Positions 27,222 to 36,545 of a stretch of 64,000 nt of DNA are shown piece after piece; the first letter of the stretch is position 1, and each line of letters starts with the position of its first letter. The stretch lies in contig LUZN01000009.1 of the NCBI GenBank assembly GCA_001603665.1, positions 1 through 64,000 of the forward strand, given 5' to 3'. The translations under genes were made by a program, and so were the position numbers. A model generated the notes under the pieces. The model had not been told where the DNA came from, ran no database searches, and worked only from the letters and a program-made list of their open reading frames with translations. Source of the DNA: Bacteroidales bacterium Bact_22. Its GTDB lineage: Bacteria > Bacteroidota > Bacteroidia > Bacteroidales > F082.

Positions 27222-29012
27222 ATGAAAAGATTATTTCCGATAATTCTGTTGTTCCTTCTGGTTTCCTGCACCCGTACGCCTGTGGCGGAATGGACTGAAG
27301 GACAGGCTGAGGCTGACGGCCGCGCACTGAACACCCTTGTGCTTCAAGATGTTACGAAAGGCTCACGTGTGTGGTTTCAGGAATTGTTTGACACAAAAAA
27401 CATTGTCGAAGGTCCGGCGATAAACCATTATCAGGGCACTTCATGGTATATCGACATCCCTAACGACGGCACCGTCACCATAAAATATTACGGCAGGGCG
27501 CTTCCGCGGCATTCGTGGGCTCCCGAGGGCTTCGTGATGCAGCAGAGAGGCAAGGCCGACAAACCGATGCAGGTGAATTATCACTTCATCAATGATACAA
27601 CAAATACTGGCATTGACGAAGATTTTATACCGAAATATGAGGCGCAGTCGGCCGACATCATCCCGCAGGTGAAACGCGTGCAATATGGCACCGAACCGCT
27701 TGAGCCGAGCGAGAGCCTCCCTCATGGCTGGTATCGCATCACCATCGATGAAAACGGCGAGTCGACGGTGGAGTCCGACGACGAAGACGGCGCTTTTTAT
27801 GCCAAAATTACCCTCGACAAGCTGCCGAAGCCGTTGCAGCCTATGACGATAGAAGACTGGCCCGACAACCAATACCGTGGCTTCATGCTCGACGTGGCGC
27901 GCGACTTCCGTCCGGTCGACGAGGTGCTGAAAGTCATCGACCTGATGGCACAGTATAAGTTTAATGTGTTCCATTTTCATATCGGCGACGACGAAGCTTG
28001 GTGTTTGGAAATCAAAGACTTACCCGATTTAACCGACCTCAGCGGACATCATGCATTGCCCGACTGGGACCTTCAGGAGACTAAGGCGTTGAAGCCTACG
28101 GCTAACGGTCGTGTCGGCAACAAGACATATTACACTGCTGAGGAATACAAGCAGATTTTGCGTTATGCATGGGAGCGCCACATCGCTGTCATCCCTGAGT
28201 TCGACGCGCCCGGACATTCGAGGGCGTCGATCAAGGCGATGCAGGCTTATGAGAGGCGCACGGGTGACAGCGATCTGCGTCTGCAAGACGCAGCCGACAC
28301 CTCGCGCTACTGGTCGGCGCAAGACTTCACCGACAACGTGCTAAGCGTCTATCTCCCAAGCGTCTACACGTTCTACGGCATCGTCTTCGACGAGGTGATA
28401 CGCCTTCACAGCGAGGCCGAGGTGCCTTTGTTAGCCATCCACATCGGAGGCGACGAGGTGCCGGGTGGCGCCTGGAGTGACAAAGACCGCCACGCCATGA
28501 AAGACCTCTTCACCAACAGCATGCTCGAGCTCGCCGAGCAGCGCGGCATCCTCCTGGCAGGATGGGAAGACATTGCTAAAGGCATCGAGCCGGCGACAGC
28601 CGAACGGCTCAAGCAGTCGTTGTATTTCATCAACATCTGGACCGGCAAAGGCATGGAGGGCTTCCCTTGTGTGCTGTCGCCGGCGACAAACAACTACGTC
28701 GACCTCGCCTACAGCGCTGACCGCGAGGAGCTCGGACTCTTCTGGGCGGGCTTCGTCGACGAGCGCAAGACCTACTCGATGAACCCCGCCGACTATATCG
28801 GCGACATCGTCGGAGTGTCGGCACATCTCTGGTCGGAGCAGCTCCGTTGTTTCGACGACGTGACCTTCCAGATGCTCCCCAAAGCGCTCGGCTGCGCCGA
28901 GCGCGCCTGGAACACCACATCACCAGGCGACTTCAACCAATTCTACAGCATCATTGTCCAGCGCGAGATGCCCGTCTGGGAACAAAAAGGCTATAAATTC
29001 AAAAAGAGATAA
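27222..29012 (+). CDS. Beta-N-acetylhexosaminidase (GH20), lipoprotein
   Basis: LLFLLVSC lipobox; RGFMLDVARDFRPVDEVLKVIDLMAQYKFNVFHFHIGDDEAWCLEI...IPEFDAPGHSRA...HIGGDEVPGGAW. Confidence 0.95.
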   Translation: MKRLFPIILLFLLVSCTRTPVAEWTEGQAEADGRALNTLVLQDVTKGSRVWFQELFDTKNIVEGPAINHYQGTSWYIDIPNDGTVTIKYYGRALPRHSWAPEGFVMQQRGKADKPMQVNYHFINDTTNTGIDEDFIPKYEAQSADIIPQVKRVQYGTEPLEPSESLPHGWYRITIDENGESTVESDDEDGAFYAKITLDKLPKPLQPMTIEDWPDNQYRGFMLDVARDFRPVDEVLKVIDLMAQYKFNVFHFHIGDDEAWCLEIKDLPDLTDLSGHHALPDWDLQETKALKPTANGRVGNKTYYTAEEYKQILRYAWERHIAVIPEFDAPGHSRASIKAMQAYERRTGDSDLRLQDAADTSRYWSAQDFTDNVLSVYLPSVYTFYGIVFDEVIRLHSEAEVPLLAIHIGGDEVPGGAWSDKDRHAMKDLFTNSMLELAEQRGILLAGWEDIAKGIEPATAERLKQSLYFINIWTGKGMEGFPCVLSPATNNYVDLAYSADREELGLFWAGFVDERKTYSMNPADYIGDIVGVSAHLWSEQLRCFDDVTFQMLPKALGCAERAWNTTSPGDFNQFYSIIVQREMPVWEQKGYKFKKR

Positions 29013-29038
29013 CAGCCTGCCTATTTTTCCAGAATTGG

Positions 29039-29071
29039 TGTCATTTTGTCGTCAGAATCTGCCAATTTGTC
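29039..29071 (+). promoter_or_regulatory. Two direct repeats TGTCATTTTGTC / TGCCAATTTGTC, candidate activator sites
   Basis: 29039-29050 and 29060-29071, 21 bp apart, upstream of the -24/-12-like element. Confidence 0.45.
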
Positions 29072-29084
29072 CATAAAATGGCTC

Positions 29085-29100
29085 TGGCACATAATTTGTA
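29085..29100 (+). promoter_or_regulatory. Candidate sigma-54 (-24/-12) promoter TGGCACATAATTTGTA
   Basis: Matches TGGCAC-N5-TTGC at all fixed positions except the last C (T here); 52 bp before the hsp20 ATG. Confidence 0.5.
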
Positions 29101-29151
29101 TATTTCCAGTTGAAAAACAAAATGTTTAACAAACTAATGGAGGTATAAATT

Positions 29152-29574
29152 ATGTTACCAGTATTTAAAAACAGTTGGTTCCCAACAGTATTTGATGATT
29201 TCCTGAACACTGATTTCATGCCTCGTGCCAACAGTACAGCACCGGCAGTGAACGTGAGGGAAGATGAAAAAGCCTACACAATGGAAGTCGCTGCACCTGG
29301 CATCAGAAAAGAATTCTGCCGCGTCAGCATCAACGATGACGGCAACCTTTGCGTAGCAATCGAAAACAAGACAGAACATAAGGAAGACGACCGCAAGCAT
29401 CACTATCTGCGCCGCGAGTTCTCCTACACCAACTACGAGCAGAACTACGCTCTGCCGGAGGATGTTGATAGCGAGAAGATCTCGGCAAAGGTCGAAAACG
29501 GCATCCTCACCGTCGTCCTGCCTAAGAAAACTAAGGTAGAGACGAAAGTCTCGAAGACCATCAACGTCGCATAA
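29152..29574 (+). CDS. Hsp20/alpha-crystallin small heat-shock protein
   Basis: Alpha-crystallin core YTMEVAAPGIRKEFCRVSINDDGNLCVAIE...NGILTVVLPKK. Confidence 0.96.
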   Translation: MLPVFKNSWFPTVFDDFLNTDFMPRANSTAPAVNVREDEKAYTMEVAAPGIRKEFCRVSINDDGNLCVAIENKTEHKEDDRKHHYLRREFSYTNYEQNYALPEDVDSEKISAKVENGILTVVLPKKTKVETKVSKTINVA

Positions 29575-29599
29575 CGCGACAGTGTTGAGACAAAAAATT

Positions 29600-29629
29600 A
29601 GAGGCGCCCTCACCGACGTCTCTTTTTTT
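29600..29629 (+). terminator. Rho-independent terminator after hsp20
   Basis: AGAGGCG/CGTCTCT stem (one G-U) followed by TTTTTT. Confidence 0.6.
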
Positions 29630-29631
29630 AT

Positions 29632-29639
29632 TATATTTG
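29632..29639 (+). promoter_or_regulatory. Bacteroidota -7 box TATATTTG
   Basis: TAnnTTTGC upstream of the GH27 gene. Confidence 0.5.
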
Positions 29640-29661
29640 CACTTTGATAAACATATTAACT

Positions 29662-30873
29662 ATGAAAAAACTTATAACACTCCTTCTTATCGTGCTGATA
29701 AGCATCGCTGCAACAGCACAGAACACCAAGCCACAACCGTTGACACAGGAAGAGTTTGAGGCCTTGTGTCCTACTCCGCCTATGGGCTGGAACAGCTGGA
29801 ACCGCTTCGGCTGCGACGTCAACGAACAGCTGCTGATGGGAGCCGCCGACGCAATGGTGGCGTCAGGCATGAAAGACGCCGGCTACGAATATATCGTCGT
29901 CGACGACTGCTGGCAGATCGACCGCGATGCCGACGGCAACATCGTGTGCGACCCCGAGCGCTTCCCGCACGGCATGAAATATGTCGCCGACTACATCCAC
30001 TCCAAGGGACTGAAGTTCGGCATCTACTCTTGCGTCGGCGCCTACACCTGCGCCGGACGGCCGGGCAGCATGGGCCACGAATACCAAGACGCACTCTTCT
30101 ACGCCCGCACTGGCGTCGACTACCTGAAATATGACTTCTGCAACAACCGCGGCACCAACTCGAAGACAGCCTACACCATCATGCGCGAGGCACTGAAAGA
30201 GGCCGGCCGTCCTATCGTGTTCAGCATCTGCGAATGGGGCAGCACCAAGCCGTGGGAATGGGGCAAAGGCATCGGCCACCTCTGGAGAGCCACAGGCGAC
30301 ATCATCAACCTCTGGGACGGTCGCGAAGACTGGGGCGGACACGGAATGGTGAACATCATCGACCTGGTGCAGGACCTCTACCCTTACAACGGTCCGGGAC
30401 ACTGGAACGACCCCGACATGCTTGAGGTGGGCAACGGTGGCATGACCGCCATCGAAGACCAGAGCCACTTCTCGATGTGGTGCATGCTCGCCGCTCCTCT
30501 GATGGCCGGCAACGACCTCGGTAACATGAGCGACGACACCAAACGCATACTCACCAACAAAGACGTCATCGCCATCGACCAGGATCCGCTGGGCATCCAG
30601 GCACATCTCTCCGTCGCTATGGGCGACCGTCAAATCTGGGTGAAGCAGCTCGCCAACGACGAATGGGCAGTGTGCTTCTTCAACCGCGGCGACGACGCTT
30701 GGAACCTCAACTTCAACTGGAATGACATCCCCGAGCTACGCGCAACGGGCGACAACTATAAGGTTTACGACCTCTGGCAGCATAAGATCATAGCTAAGTC
30801 GACAAAGAAAAACGTCACTGGCAGCATCCCCTCACACGGCGTGCTGATGGTGCGGCTGACACCTGTCAAATAA
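29662..30873 (+). CDS. Alpha-galactosidase (GH27)
   Basis: CPTPPMGWNSWNRFGCDVNE...YIVVDDCWQIDRDADGNIVCDPERFPHGMKYVADYIHSKGLKFGIYSCVG...YLKYDFC; signal peptide from 29662. Confidence 0.96.
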   Translation: MKKLITLLLIVLISIAATAQNTKPQPLTQEEFEALCPTPPMGWNSWNRFGCDVNEQLLMGAADAMVASGMKDAGYEYIVVDDCWQIDRDADGNIVCDPERFPHGMKYVADYIHSKGLKFGIYSCVGAYTCAGRPGSMGHEYQDALFYARTGVDYLKYDFCNNRGTNSKTAYTIMREALKEAGRPIVFSICEWGSTKPWEWGKGIGHLWRATGDIINLWDGREDWGGHGMVNIIDLVQDLYPYNGPGHWNDPDMLEVGNGGMTAIEDQSHFSMWCMLAAPLMAGNDLGNMSDDTKRILTNKDVIAIDQDPLGIQAHLSVAMGDRQIWVKQLANDEWAVCFFNRGDDAWNLNFNWNDIPELRATGDNYKVYDLWQHKIIAKSTKKNVTGSIPSHGVLMVRLTPVK

Positions 30874-30875
30874 CA

Positions 30876-30903
30876 AAAGAGGCTCTCAATCGAGAGCCTC
30901 TTT
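30876..30903 (+). terminator. Rho-independent terminator after GH27
   Basis: Perfect 12-bp stem AAAGAGGCTCTC-aatc-GAGAGCCTCTTT. Confidence 0.88.
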
Positions 30904-30927
30904 CATTGATTATCAACAATTTATTGA

Positions 30928-31149
30928 TTAATATTCATCCTCGTGGAAGAAGAAGTCGTCTTTTGTCGGATAATCCGGCCAAAGGTCTTCGATGCGCTCA
31001 TAAACGTCACCCTCGTCCTCAATCTCCTGAAGATTCTCAATAACTTCCTGCGGTGCGCCTGTTCTCATTGCCCACTCAAGCAGCTCATCTCTTGTTGCCG
31101 GCCACGGAGCATCCTCCATTTTCGACGCTAATTCTAATGTCCAATACAT
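30928..31149 (-). CDS. DUF2795 family protein
   Basis: MYWTLELASKMEDAPWPATRDELLEWAMRTGAPQEVIENLQEIEDEG...YERIEDLWPDYP. Confidence 0.85.
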   Translation of the reverse strand: MYWTLELASKMEDAPWPATRDELLEWAMRTGAPQEVIENLQEIEDEGDVYERIEDLWPDYPTKDDFFFHEDEY

Positions 31150-31237
31150 AGTTAATTCTTTCTTAGTTAATCCGTTTATTTTGGGGTGCAAAAATACTAC
31201 AAATTTTTATTTTGTCAAGTATTTTTTTCAAAAAAAT

Positions 31238-31771
31238 TTACTTGGCAGGTTCCCACTTCACATCACCCTCAGAAAACACCCGCGACATCACGAAAAACAT
31301 GTCCGACAGACGATTTAAGTATCTCATTATCACTGGGTTAACATCATGCTGCCTGCTCATGCGCACAACAGCTCTTTCTGCTCTTCTGCACACCGTACGG
31401 CACACATGACACTTCGAAGCGAGTAGGTTGCCGCCCGGGATGATGAGACTGTTAAGCGGTTTCAGCGTTTCGTTCATCTCGTCGATGAATTTCTCTATGC
31501 CTTCCACGTCGGATTCTTCCATCTGCGGGAGCTGCTTGCGGAGCTCACTGTTCTCGTCGGTCGCCAGCAGGCATTCAGCCACCAGCAGTCGCTCCTGGAT
31601 GCGCTTGAAAACGTCGTTATACCTGTCGGTCGAATCCATCAGCACCGCGATGAAGGCGCTCAACTCGTCGAGGGTGCCGTAAGCTTCGAGACGTAGGTCA
31701 TCCTTGCCCACTCGGGTGCCGTTAACGAGCGATGTAGTGCCCTTGTCGCCTGTCTTAGTGTAAACTTTCAT
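31238..31771 (-). CDS. Cob(I)yrinic acid a,c-diamide adenosyltransferase (PduO type)
   Basis: VYTKTGDKGTTSLVNGTRVGKDDLRLEAYGTLDELSAFI...CRTVCRRAERAVV...YLNRLSDMFFVMSR. Confidence 0.95.
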   Translation of the reverse strand: MKVYTKTGDKGTTSLVNGTRVGKDDLRLEAYGTLDELSAFIAVLMDSTDRYNDVFKRIQERLLVAECLLATDENSELRKQLPQMEESDVEGIEKFIDEMNETLKPLNSLIIPGGNLLASKCHVCRTVCRRAERAVVRMSRQHDVNPVIMRYLNRLSDMFFVMSRVFSEGDVKWEPAK

Positions 31772-32142
31772 ATCTTTAATATATAATGTTCTTTTTCTAT
31801 TCTATTCATAACAAAAATAATGCCAAAACGCCAGCAATCGATGCTCAGCCGCACCCTTTCGTCGTCTTTCAGCCTTTCCCAATCCGCCTCGTTCTGCCTG
31901 TTGCAATGTATGTCTTTAACGATCATCACCGCGTCTTCATCTTTGAAAATCAATTTGTTATCATTGATGAAGTCTTTCAATTTGTTATCCAAATCATCGT
32001 AAAAACTAATGTCATTCCGAGCGGAGCGAGGAACCTCCTTCACCTTTTCCAACACATTTTCATATAATGAAAAAACCAGCGGCGAGTGGAGGTGGTATTT
32101 CCCTTGAGCCTTGATACGATATTTCAGATAACTGATAATCAT
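31768..32142 (-). pseudogene. Class I SAM methyltransferase family ORF lacking the Rossmann core; intact reading frame
   Basis: N-term YLKYRIKAQGKYHLHSPLVFSLYENVLE and C-term DIHCNRQNEADWERLKDDERVRLSIDCWRFGIIFVMNRIEKEHYILKI match the two ends of a Bacteroidota methyltransferase family; no SAM-binding motif between them. Confidence 0.55.
32011..32039. repeat. Dispersed repeat GTCATTCCGAGCGGAGCGAGGAACCTCCT inserted in an ORF
   Basis: Encodes in-frame VPRSARNDI on the minus strand; recognisable as a widespread bacterial intergenic repeat word. Confidence 0.6.
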
Positions 32143-32150
32143 TTTTAAAA

Positions 32151-32180
32151 TGTAGGGACGCAGCACGCCACGTCCCTACA
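32151..32180. repeat. Palindromic dispersed repeat TGTAGGGACG-cagcacgcca-CGTCCCTACA
   Basis: 10-bp perfect outer arms; same family as 2621-2648. Confidence 0.8.
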
Positions 32181-32204
32181 GAATATATTGGGGTTTGTAA
32201 TCGT

Positions 32205-33839
32205 TTACTTTTTGATAAACTTCACAACTGCGCCGTTCATTCTTACGAAGTAAACACCACTCTCGAGATCTGCCACGCTGACAGTGTTCACGCCTTCGAC
32301 CACGTCGATGCTCATCACTGTGCGGCCAACCATGTCGATAATCTGCACGTTGGCATCGTTTTCGGCAACGATGTTGACGCTGTTCTCGGCAGGGTTAGGA
32401 TAGATGTTGACCAAAGTTGCAGCATTTTCAGCGACTGAGGTGTAGCCAATGCCGTAGATCTGGACTTCGGCGACTTCCCATGTCGATGATGCTGTAGCTG
32501 TGCTGGTGTATTTGAATGCGAGGTACATGTGGTGCAGATCCTGCATGTTGACCAACGTATATGATGTTGTAGCCCAAGCATATTCACCTGCCGACCATTC
32601 GAAGTTGTCGGTGATATCAATCCAAGCGAATTCGTTAGGATCGCTCATTCCGTCGTAATCTTCTGTGTACAACACTTTAAGAGGGTCACCATCAAACTTA
32701 TAAGCATTCATGAAGTTTACTTCAATCTCGTTGCTTGTGTAGCCATGCAAAAGATCAGGTGTGATAAGCCAGTCTTCGTTAGGATAGTTGGTGCCGCCTG
32801 CATATCCGCTCATCTTTGCGTATGGAGTGCCCTGATATGCACCTGTTGCCCATCCCTGTTCGCCTTCCACATCGTAAGCTGTGAATGGTGCCAAACTATT
32901 GGCAAAATCTGATGCAAACAAGAGTGTCACATCGTCGGTAGTCTCGCTGGCTGTCGGATAATCGCCATCGGTCTTATAGTTGATGTTCTCACCGCTGTTG
33001 GTATACGGGAAGATAGCGAAGTTGTAAGTCGTTGCGCCGTTCAAACCTGTGAAAGTGACAGTCTGTACGCCATACGACACATTCTTTGCCAATGCGCCGT
33101 TAGGAACCGGCACGCCGTCGGTAGGAACCGGGATAGCACCTGTTGAAGCCACCACGAGATATTTTGCCGGGAGCTGCTCGCCAACGGCATCAGTCCAATC
33201 GAGTGTCACGTTGACTTTATCAAGTGCTGAATAGAAAGCCGACGGGTAGTTGCTCGGTTCAGGATAGATGACCGGTGCGCCGCCTTCTTTGTAGAACATC
33301 ACTGCCACGCCTGCTGTCGATGTCGGCAGATAGCAGTTGAACAGAGGTGCTCCGTTCTGGCTGTTCTCGTTGAAACGCATGACGTTACGTGTGTTGTCGC
33401 CCTGTGCTGTAACGATTGCTGTGCCGTCGCTTTCAAAAACGATGCTCCATTCGCCGTTGGCGGTGTTGGTTGTCTGAGTCTTCAGCTGGTTGGCCGAGCT
33501 GCTGGCTGCATAGAGGTAACCGTTTTTCAACTCATCGAAGAACGTCCATGCACCTGTGCTGCCGCCCAGTCTGATCTGATGAACCTCAGTCTGGCTGTTA
33601 GGATCTGTAGCCGGGACAGCTGTGATGGTGCCGCCGTTTTCAGAAACCTGGATGGCATGACGGTTTGCTGACTTCTGATAACTCATAGCGCAATAGCCGA
33701 GAGCATCATCATAACCGACGATGAGGTAATTGGCATCTGCCTCAAGTTCTGCGGCCGATGTAATCTTTGTGTAGGTAGTCTGAGCCATCATGCTCATTCC
33801 CATCAACACTACTGCTAAGAATAGTAAAGTTTTTTTCAT
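32205..33839 (-). CDS. T9SS type A sorting domain-containing secreted protein (cleaved-adhesin/choice-of-anchor-like)
   Basis: Signal peptide; C-term NIYPNPAENSVNIVAENDANVQIIDMVGRTVMSIDVVEGVNTVSVADLESGVYFVRMNGAVVKFIKK. Confidence 0.9.
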   Translation of the reverse strand: MKKTLLFLAVVLMGMSMMAQTTYTKITSAAELEADANYLIVGYDDALGYCAMSYQKSANRHAIQVSENGGTITAVPATDPNSQTEVHQIRLGGSTGAWTFFDELKNGYLYAASSSANQLKTQTTNTANGEWSIVFESDGTAIVTAQGDNTRNVMRFNENSQNGAPLFNCYLPTSTAGVAVMFYKEGGAPVIYPEPSNYPSAFYSALDKVNVTLDWTDAVGEQLPAKYLVVASTGAIPVPTDGVPVPNGALAKNVSYGVQTVTFTGLNGATTYNFAIFPYTNSGENINYKTDGDYPTASETTDDVTLLFASDFANSLAPFTAYDVEGEQGWATGAYQGTPYAKMSGYAGGTNYPNEDWLITPDLLHGYTSNEIEVNFMNAYKFDGDPLKVLYTEDYDGMSDPNEFAWIDITDNFEWSAGEYAWATTSYTLVNMQDLHHMYLAFKYTSTATASSTWEVAEVQIYGIGYTSVAENAATLVNIYPNPAENSVNIVAENDANVQIIDMVGRTVMSIDVVEGVNTVSVADLESGVYFVRMNGAVVKFIKK

Positions 33840-33914
33840 GTTTTAAATTTTTAAGTTTAACTTATATTTCTTAATTCAAAAATTCAATAACCTATAACCA
33901 ATAAACAATAACCA

Positions 33915-34151
33915 TTAAATCTTCTCGACAGATTTAATTTCAGGAATAACGCTCTTCATGGTATTCTCGATGCCATTCTTCAGCGTCTGGGTGCTATGCG
34001 GACAGTTGGCACAGTGGCCCGTGAGCTTCACCCACACCGTCATGTCGTCGTCCATACGCACAAACTCCACGCCACCGCCGTCGGCCTTCAGATAAGGCTC
34101 GATCTGCAGCAGCACGTTCTTCACTTTCTTAATTATCGCTTCTCTATCCAT
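33915..34151 (-). CDS. NifU family protein (C-terminal Fe-S scaffold domain)
   Basis: PYLKADGGGVEFVRMDDDMTVWVKLTGHCANCPHSTQTLKNGIE. Confidence 0.94.
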   Translation of the reverse strand: MDREAIIKKVKNVLLQIEPYLKADGGGVEFVRMDDDMTVWVKLTGHCANCPHSTQTLKNGIENTMKSVIPEIKSVEKI

Positions 34152-34154
34152 TTT

Positions 34155-35177
34155 TTAAACCAATTCAATAACTTTTCTTGCCACTTTCTCGAATGCCGCC
34201 GTTACCGGACCGAAGTTTCCGAAGGTGTAAGGCGTGCCTTTGTCGCCCGCGCTGGCTATGTTTTCATCCATCGGGATGGAGCCGAGGAACGGGATGCCGA
34301 GCTCTTCGGCGAACTCCTTGCCGTGACCCTGTCCGAAGATGTAATATTTCTTGTCGGGCATGTCGCTTGGCGTGAAATATGCCATATTTTCGACCAGTCC
34401 GATGATCGGGACGCTGACGCCTTTATGTTTGAACATATTAGCCGCACGCCGCACATCGGCGAACGCCACTTTCTGAGGTGTCGTCACTATGATCGAGCCC
34501 GAGACCTTGAAGTTCTGCGCCATGCAGAGCTGTATGTCGCCTGTTCCCGGAGGCATGTCGACCACCAAAAAGTCGAGCTCACCCCAGTCGGTCTCGGTCA
34601 TGAGCTGCGTCAGGGCGCTGGTAGCCATAGGGCCACGCCAGATGAGCGGCGTGCTGGCGTCGACCATCATGCCGATACTCATCAACTTGATGCCGAACTT
34701 GTTGACCGGCACCATATACGTCTTGCCGTCCTTGTCGTAACACTCAGGCTGCACGCCTTCAGTGCCGAACATGATTGGCACCGACGGACCGTAGATATCA
34801 GCGTCGAGCATACCCACACGGAAGCCCTGCACTGCCAGTGCCACCGCGAGGTTCACAGCCACCGTCGACTTACCGACACCGCCTTTGCCCGAGGCCACCG
34901 CGATGATGTGATGCACCTTCGAGAGCATCGTCACCGGAGCCGTCGGGATGATGTCGACATCAATATCTCCGAAATTATCGTTTAAAATCTTCTTCGCGTT
35001 CTCGATGACGAACTTGTTTTTCTCGTCGTCGACATCGTCAAGCACGAGCTTGAAACGAACCATACCTTCACCCACTTCGACGTCCTTAACCATCTCAGCG
35101 TCAACGATATTACTTCCCTTCGGGAAATAAACAACGTCTTTCAAAACTTCCAAAACTTTCTGTTTCGATGGGATCAT
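34155..35177 (-). CDS. Mrp/NBP35 family P-loop ATPase, Fe-S carrier
   Basis: HIIAVASGKGGVGKSTVAVNLAVALAVQGFRVGMLDADIYGPSVPIMFG...DFLVVDMPPGTGDIQL. Confidence 0.96.
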   Translation of the reverse strand: MIPSKQKVLEVLKDVVYFPKGSNIVDAEMVKDVEVGEGMVRFKLVLDDVDDEKNKFVIENAKKILNDNFGDIDVDIIPTAPVTMLSKVHHIIAVASGKGGVGKSTVAVNLAVALAVQGFRVGMLDADIYGPSVPIMFGTEGVQPECYDKDGKTYMVPVNKFGIKLMSIGMMVDASTPLIWRGPMATSALTQLMTETDWGELDFLVVDMPPGTGDIQLCMAQNFKVSGSIIVTTPQKVAFADVRRAANMFKHKGVSVPIIGLVENMAYFTPSDMPDKKYYIFGQGHGKEFAEELGIPFLGSIPMDENIASAGDKGTPYTFGNFGPVTAAFEKVARKVIELV

Positions 35178-35216
35178 AACTACACTTTTATACTAATTTA
35201 AGACTACAAAGATACA

Positions 35217-36005
35217 TTAATTTTTAATATGCAACAAAAACTTTTCTGTTTCACGCATAAATCCTGCCGGATCGTCGACATGAATCCAATGCCCCGATTC
35301 TGGCAATGTAACTAATTGATAATCAGTAAATTGATGTTTGATTTGTTCAATATCTTTTTCCAGAATATAATCCGACTGACCGCCTCGGATGAACAGCGTC
35401 GGACCATGGTAAACGCCTTGATTTTCAAGACCTTTTCCTATCTCAGTGATATTTTTATAAATAGATTTCAGATATGGCTTCCAGCGAAAACCGTGCTCGT
35501 GGCTGTACGACAAGTTTTTCAGCAGGAAAAGCAAAACTCTTTTTTCAAAATTATATTTCGCCAGCTGCTCCTCGACATCAGCGCGGCGCTGCACATGTTT
35601 AAGGTCGACCTTTCCCATGGCATCGATGAAGCCCACATGCTGCAGCGGATGCTCGAACTTACGCGGACTGATGTCCAAAACCTCCAGACGCTCAACGAGT
35701 TGCGGATTCTCGAAGGCCAGCATCATCGCAATCTTGCCTCCCATGCTGTGCCCGATGACGTAACAACGCGTAATATGCTCATACTCAAGCACTTTCTTGA
35801 TGTCGCGCGCCATCACCTTGTAGTTGAAAGTCTCATATCGCGGCGACTGCCCATGGTTTCGCATGTCGGGAACAATGACGTAAAAGCCCAGCTCGGCAAA
35901 GCGTTTCCCGAAATAATCCCAGTTGTCGGAAAGCCCCAGCACGCCGTGCAAAACCACTATCGGCTTGTTTTTCGGATCGCCATATTTTCTATAAAAAAGC
36001 AGCAT
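35217..36005 (-). CDS. Alpha/beta hydrolase
   Basis: VVLHGVLGLSDNWDYFGKRF...VPDMRNHGQSPR...YVIGHSMGGKIAM...SGHWIHVDDP. Confidence 0.94.
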   Translation of the reverse strand: MLLFYRKYGDPKNKPIVVLHGVLGLSDNWDYFGKRFAELGFYVIVPDMRNHGQSPRYETFNYKVMARDIKKVLEYEHITRCYVIGHSMGGKIAMMLAFENPQLVERLEVLDISPRKFEHPLQHVGFIDAMGKVDLKHVQRRADVEEQLAKYNFEKRVLLFLLKNLSYSHEHGFRWKPYLKSIYKNITEIGKGLENQGVYHGPTLFIRGGQSDYILEKDIEQIKHQFTDYQLVTLPESGHWIHVDDPAGFMRETEKFLLHIKN

Positions 36006-36457
36006 TATTCTTTGTTTTTCGTATCAAAAATAATCGTAACCGGTCCATCATTGATGAGCTCCACTTTCATGTCGGCACCGAATTCACCGCATTCCACCTT
36101 TCGGCCCGAAACCTCAGCTAACCTCTTGAGAAACAACTCATAAAGCGGGATGGCATGCTCGGGACGGGCGGCACGGATAAAACTCGGACGGTTGCCTTTT
36201 TTCGTCATCGCGTGAAGCGTAAACTGGCTCACCACCAGAAAATCGCCTTCAACCTGAATGATGTCGAGGTTCATCGCGTTATTCTCATCGGCAAAAATGC
36301 GAAGCTTCGCCAGTTTTTGGCAAAGATATTCCACATCTTCTTGATTATCAGCGTCTTCGATGCCCAGAAGTACCATCATCCCCTTCCCTATCTGCGATTT
36401 CAGAACGCCGTCGATGGTGACGGATGCGCGCAATACGCGTTGTGCTACGATTCTCAT
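36005..36457 (-). CDS. dtd: D-aminoacyl-tRNA deacylase
   Basis: MRIVAQRVLRASVTIDGVLKSQIGKGMMVLLGIEDAD...VVSQFTLHAMTKKGNRPSFIRAA. Confidence 0.96.
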   Translation of the reverse strand: MRIVAQRVLRASVTIDGVLKSQIGKGMMVLLGIEDADNQEDVEYLCQKLAKLRIFADENNAMNLDIIQVEGDFLVVSQFTLHAMTKKGNRPSFIRAARPEHAIPLYELFLKRLAEVSGRKVECGEFGADMKVELINDGPVTIIFDTKNKE

Positions 36458-36530
36458 TTTCAAAAATGTTTGTTTTGCAAAATTATAAAATTATATCGCA
36501 AAAATGAAATCTTTGAATCAAAAAAATATG

Positions 36531-36538
36531 TAATTTTG
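36531..36538 (+). promoter_or_regulatory. Bacteroidota -7 box TAATTTTG
   Basis: Just upstream of the rbfA ATG. Confidence 0.5.
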
Positions 36539-36545
36539 CATCGCT

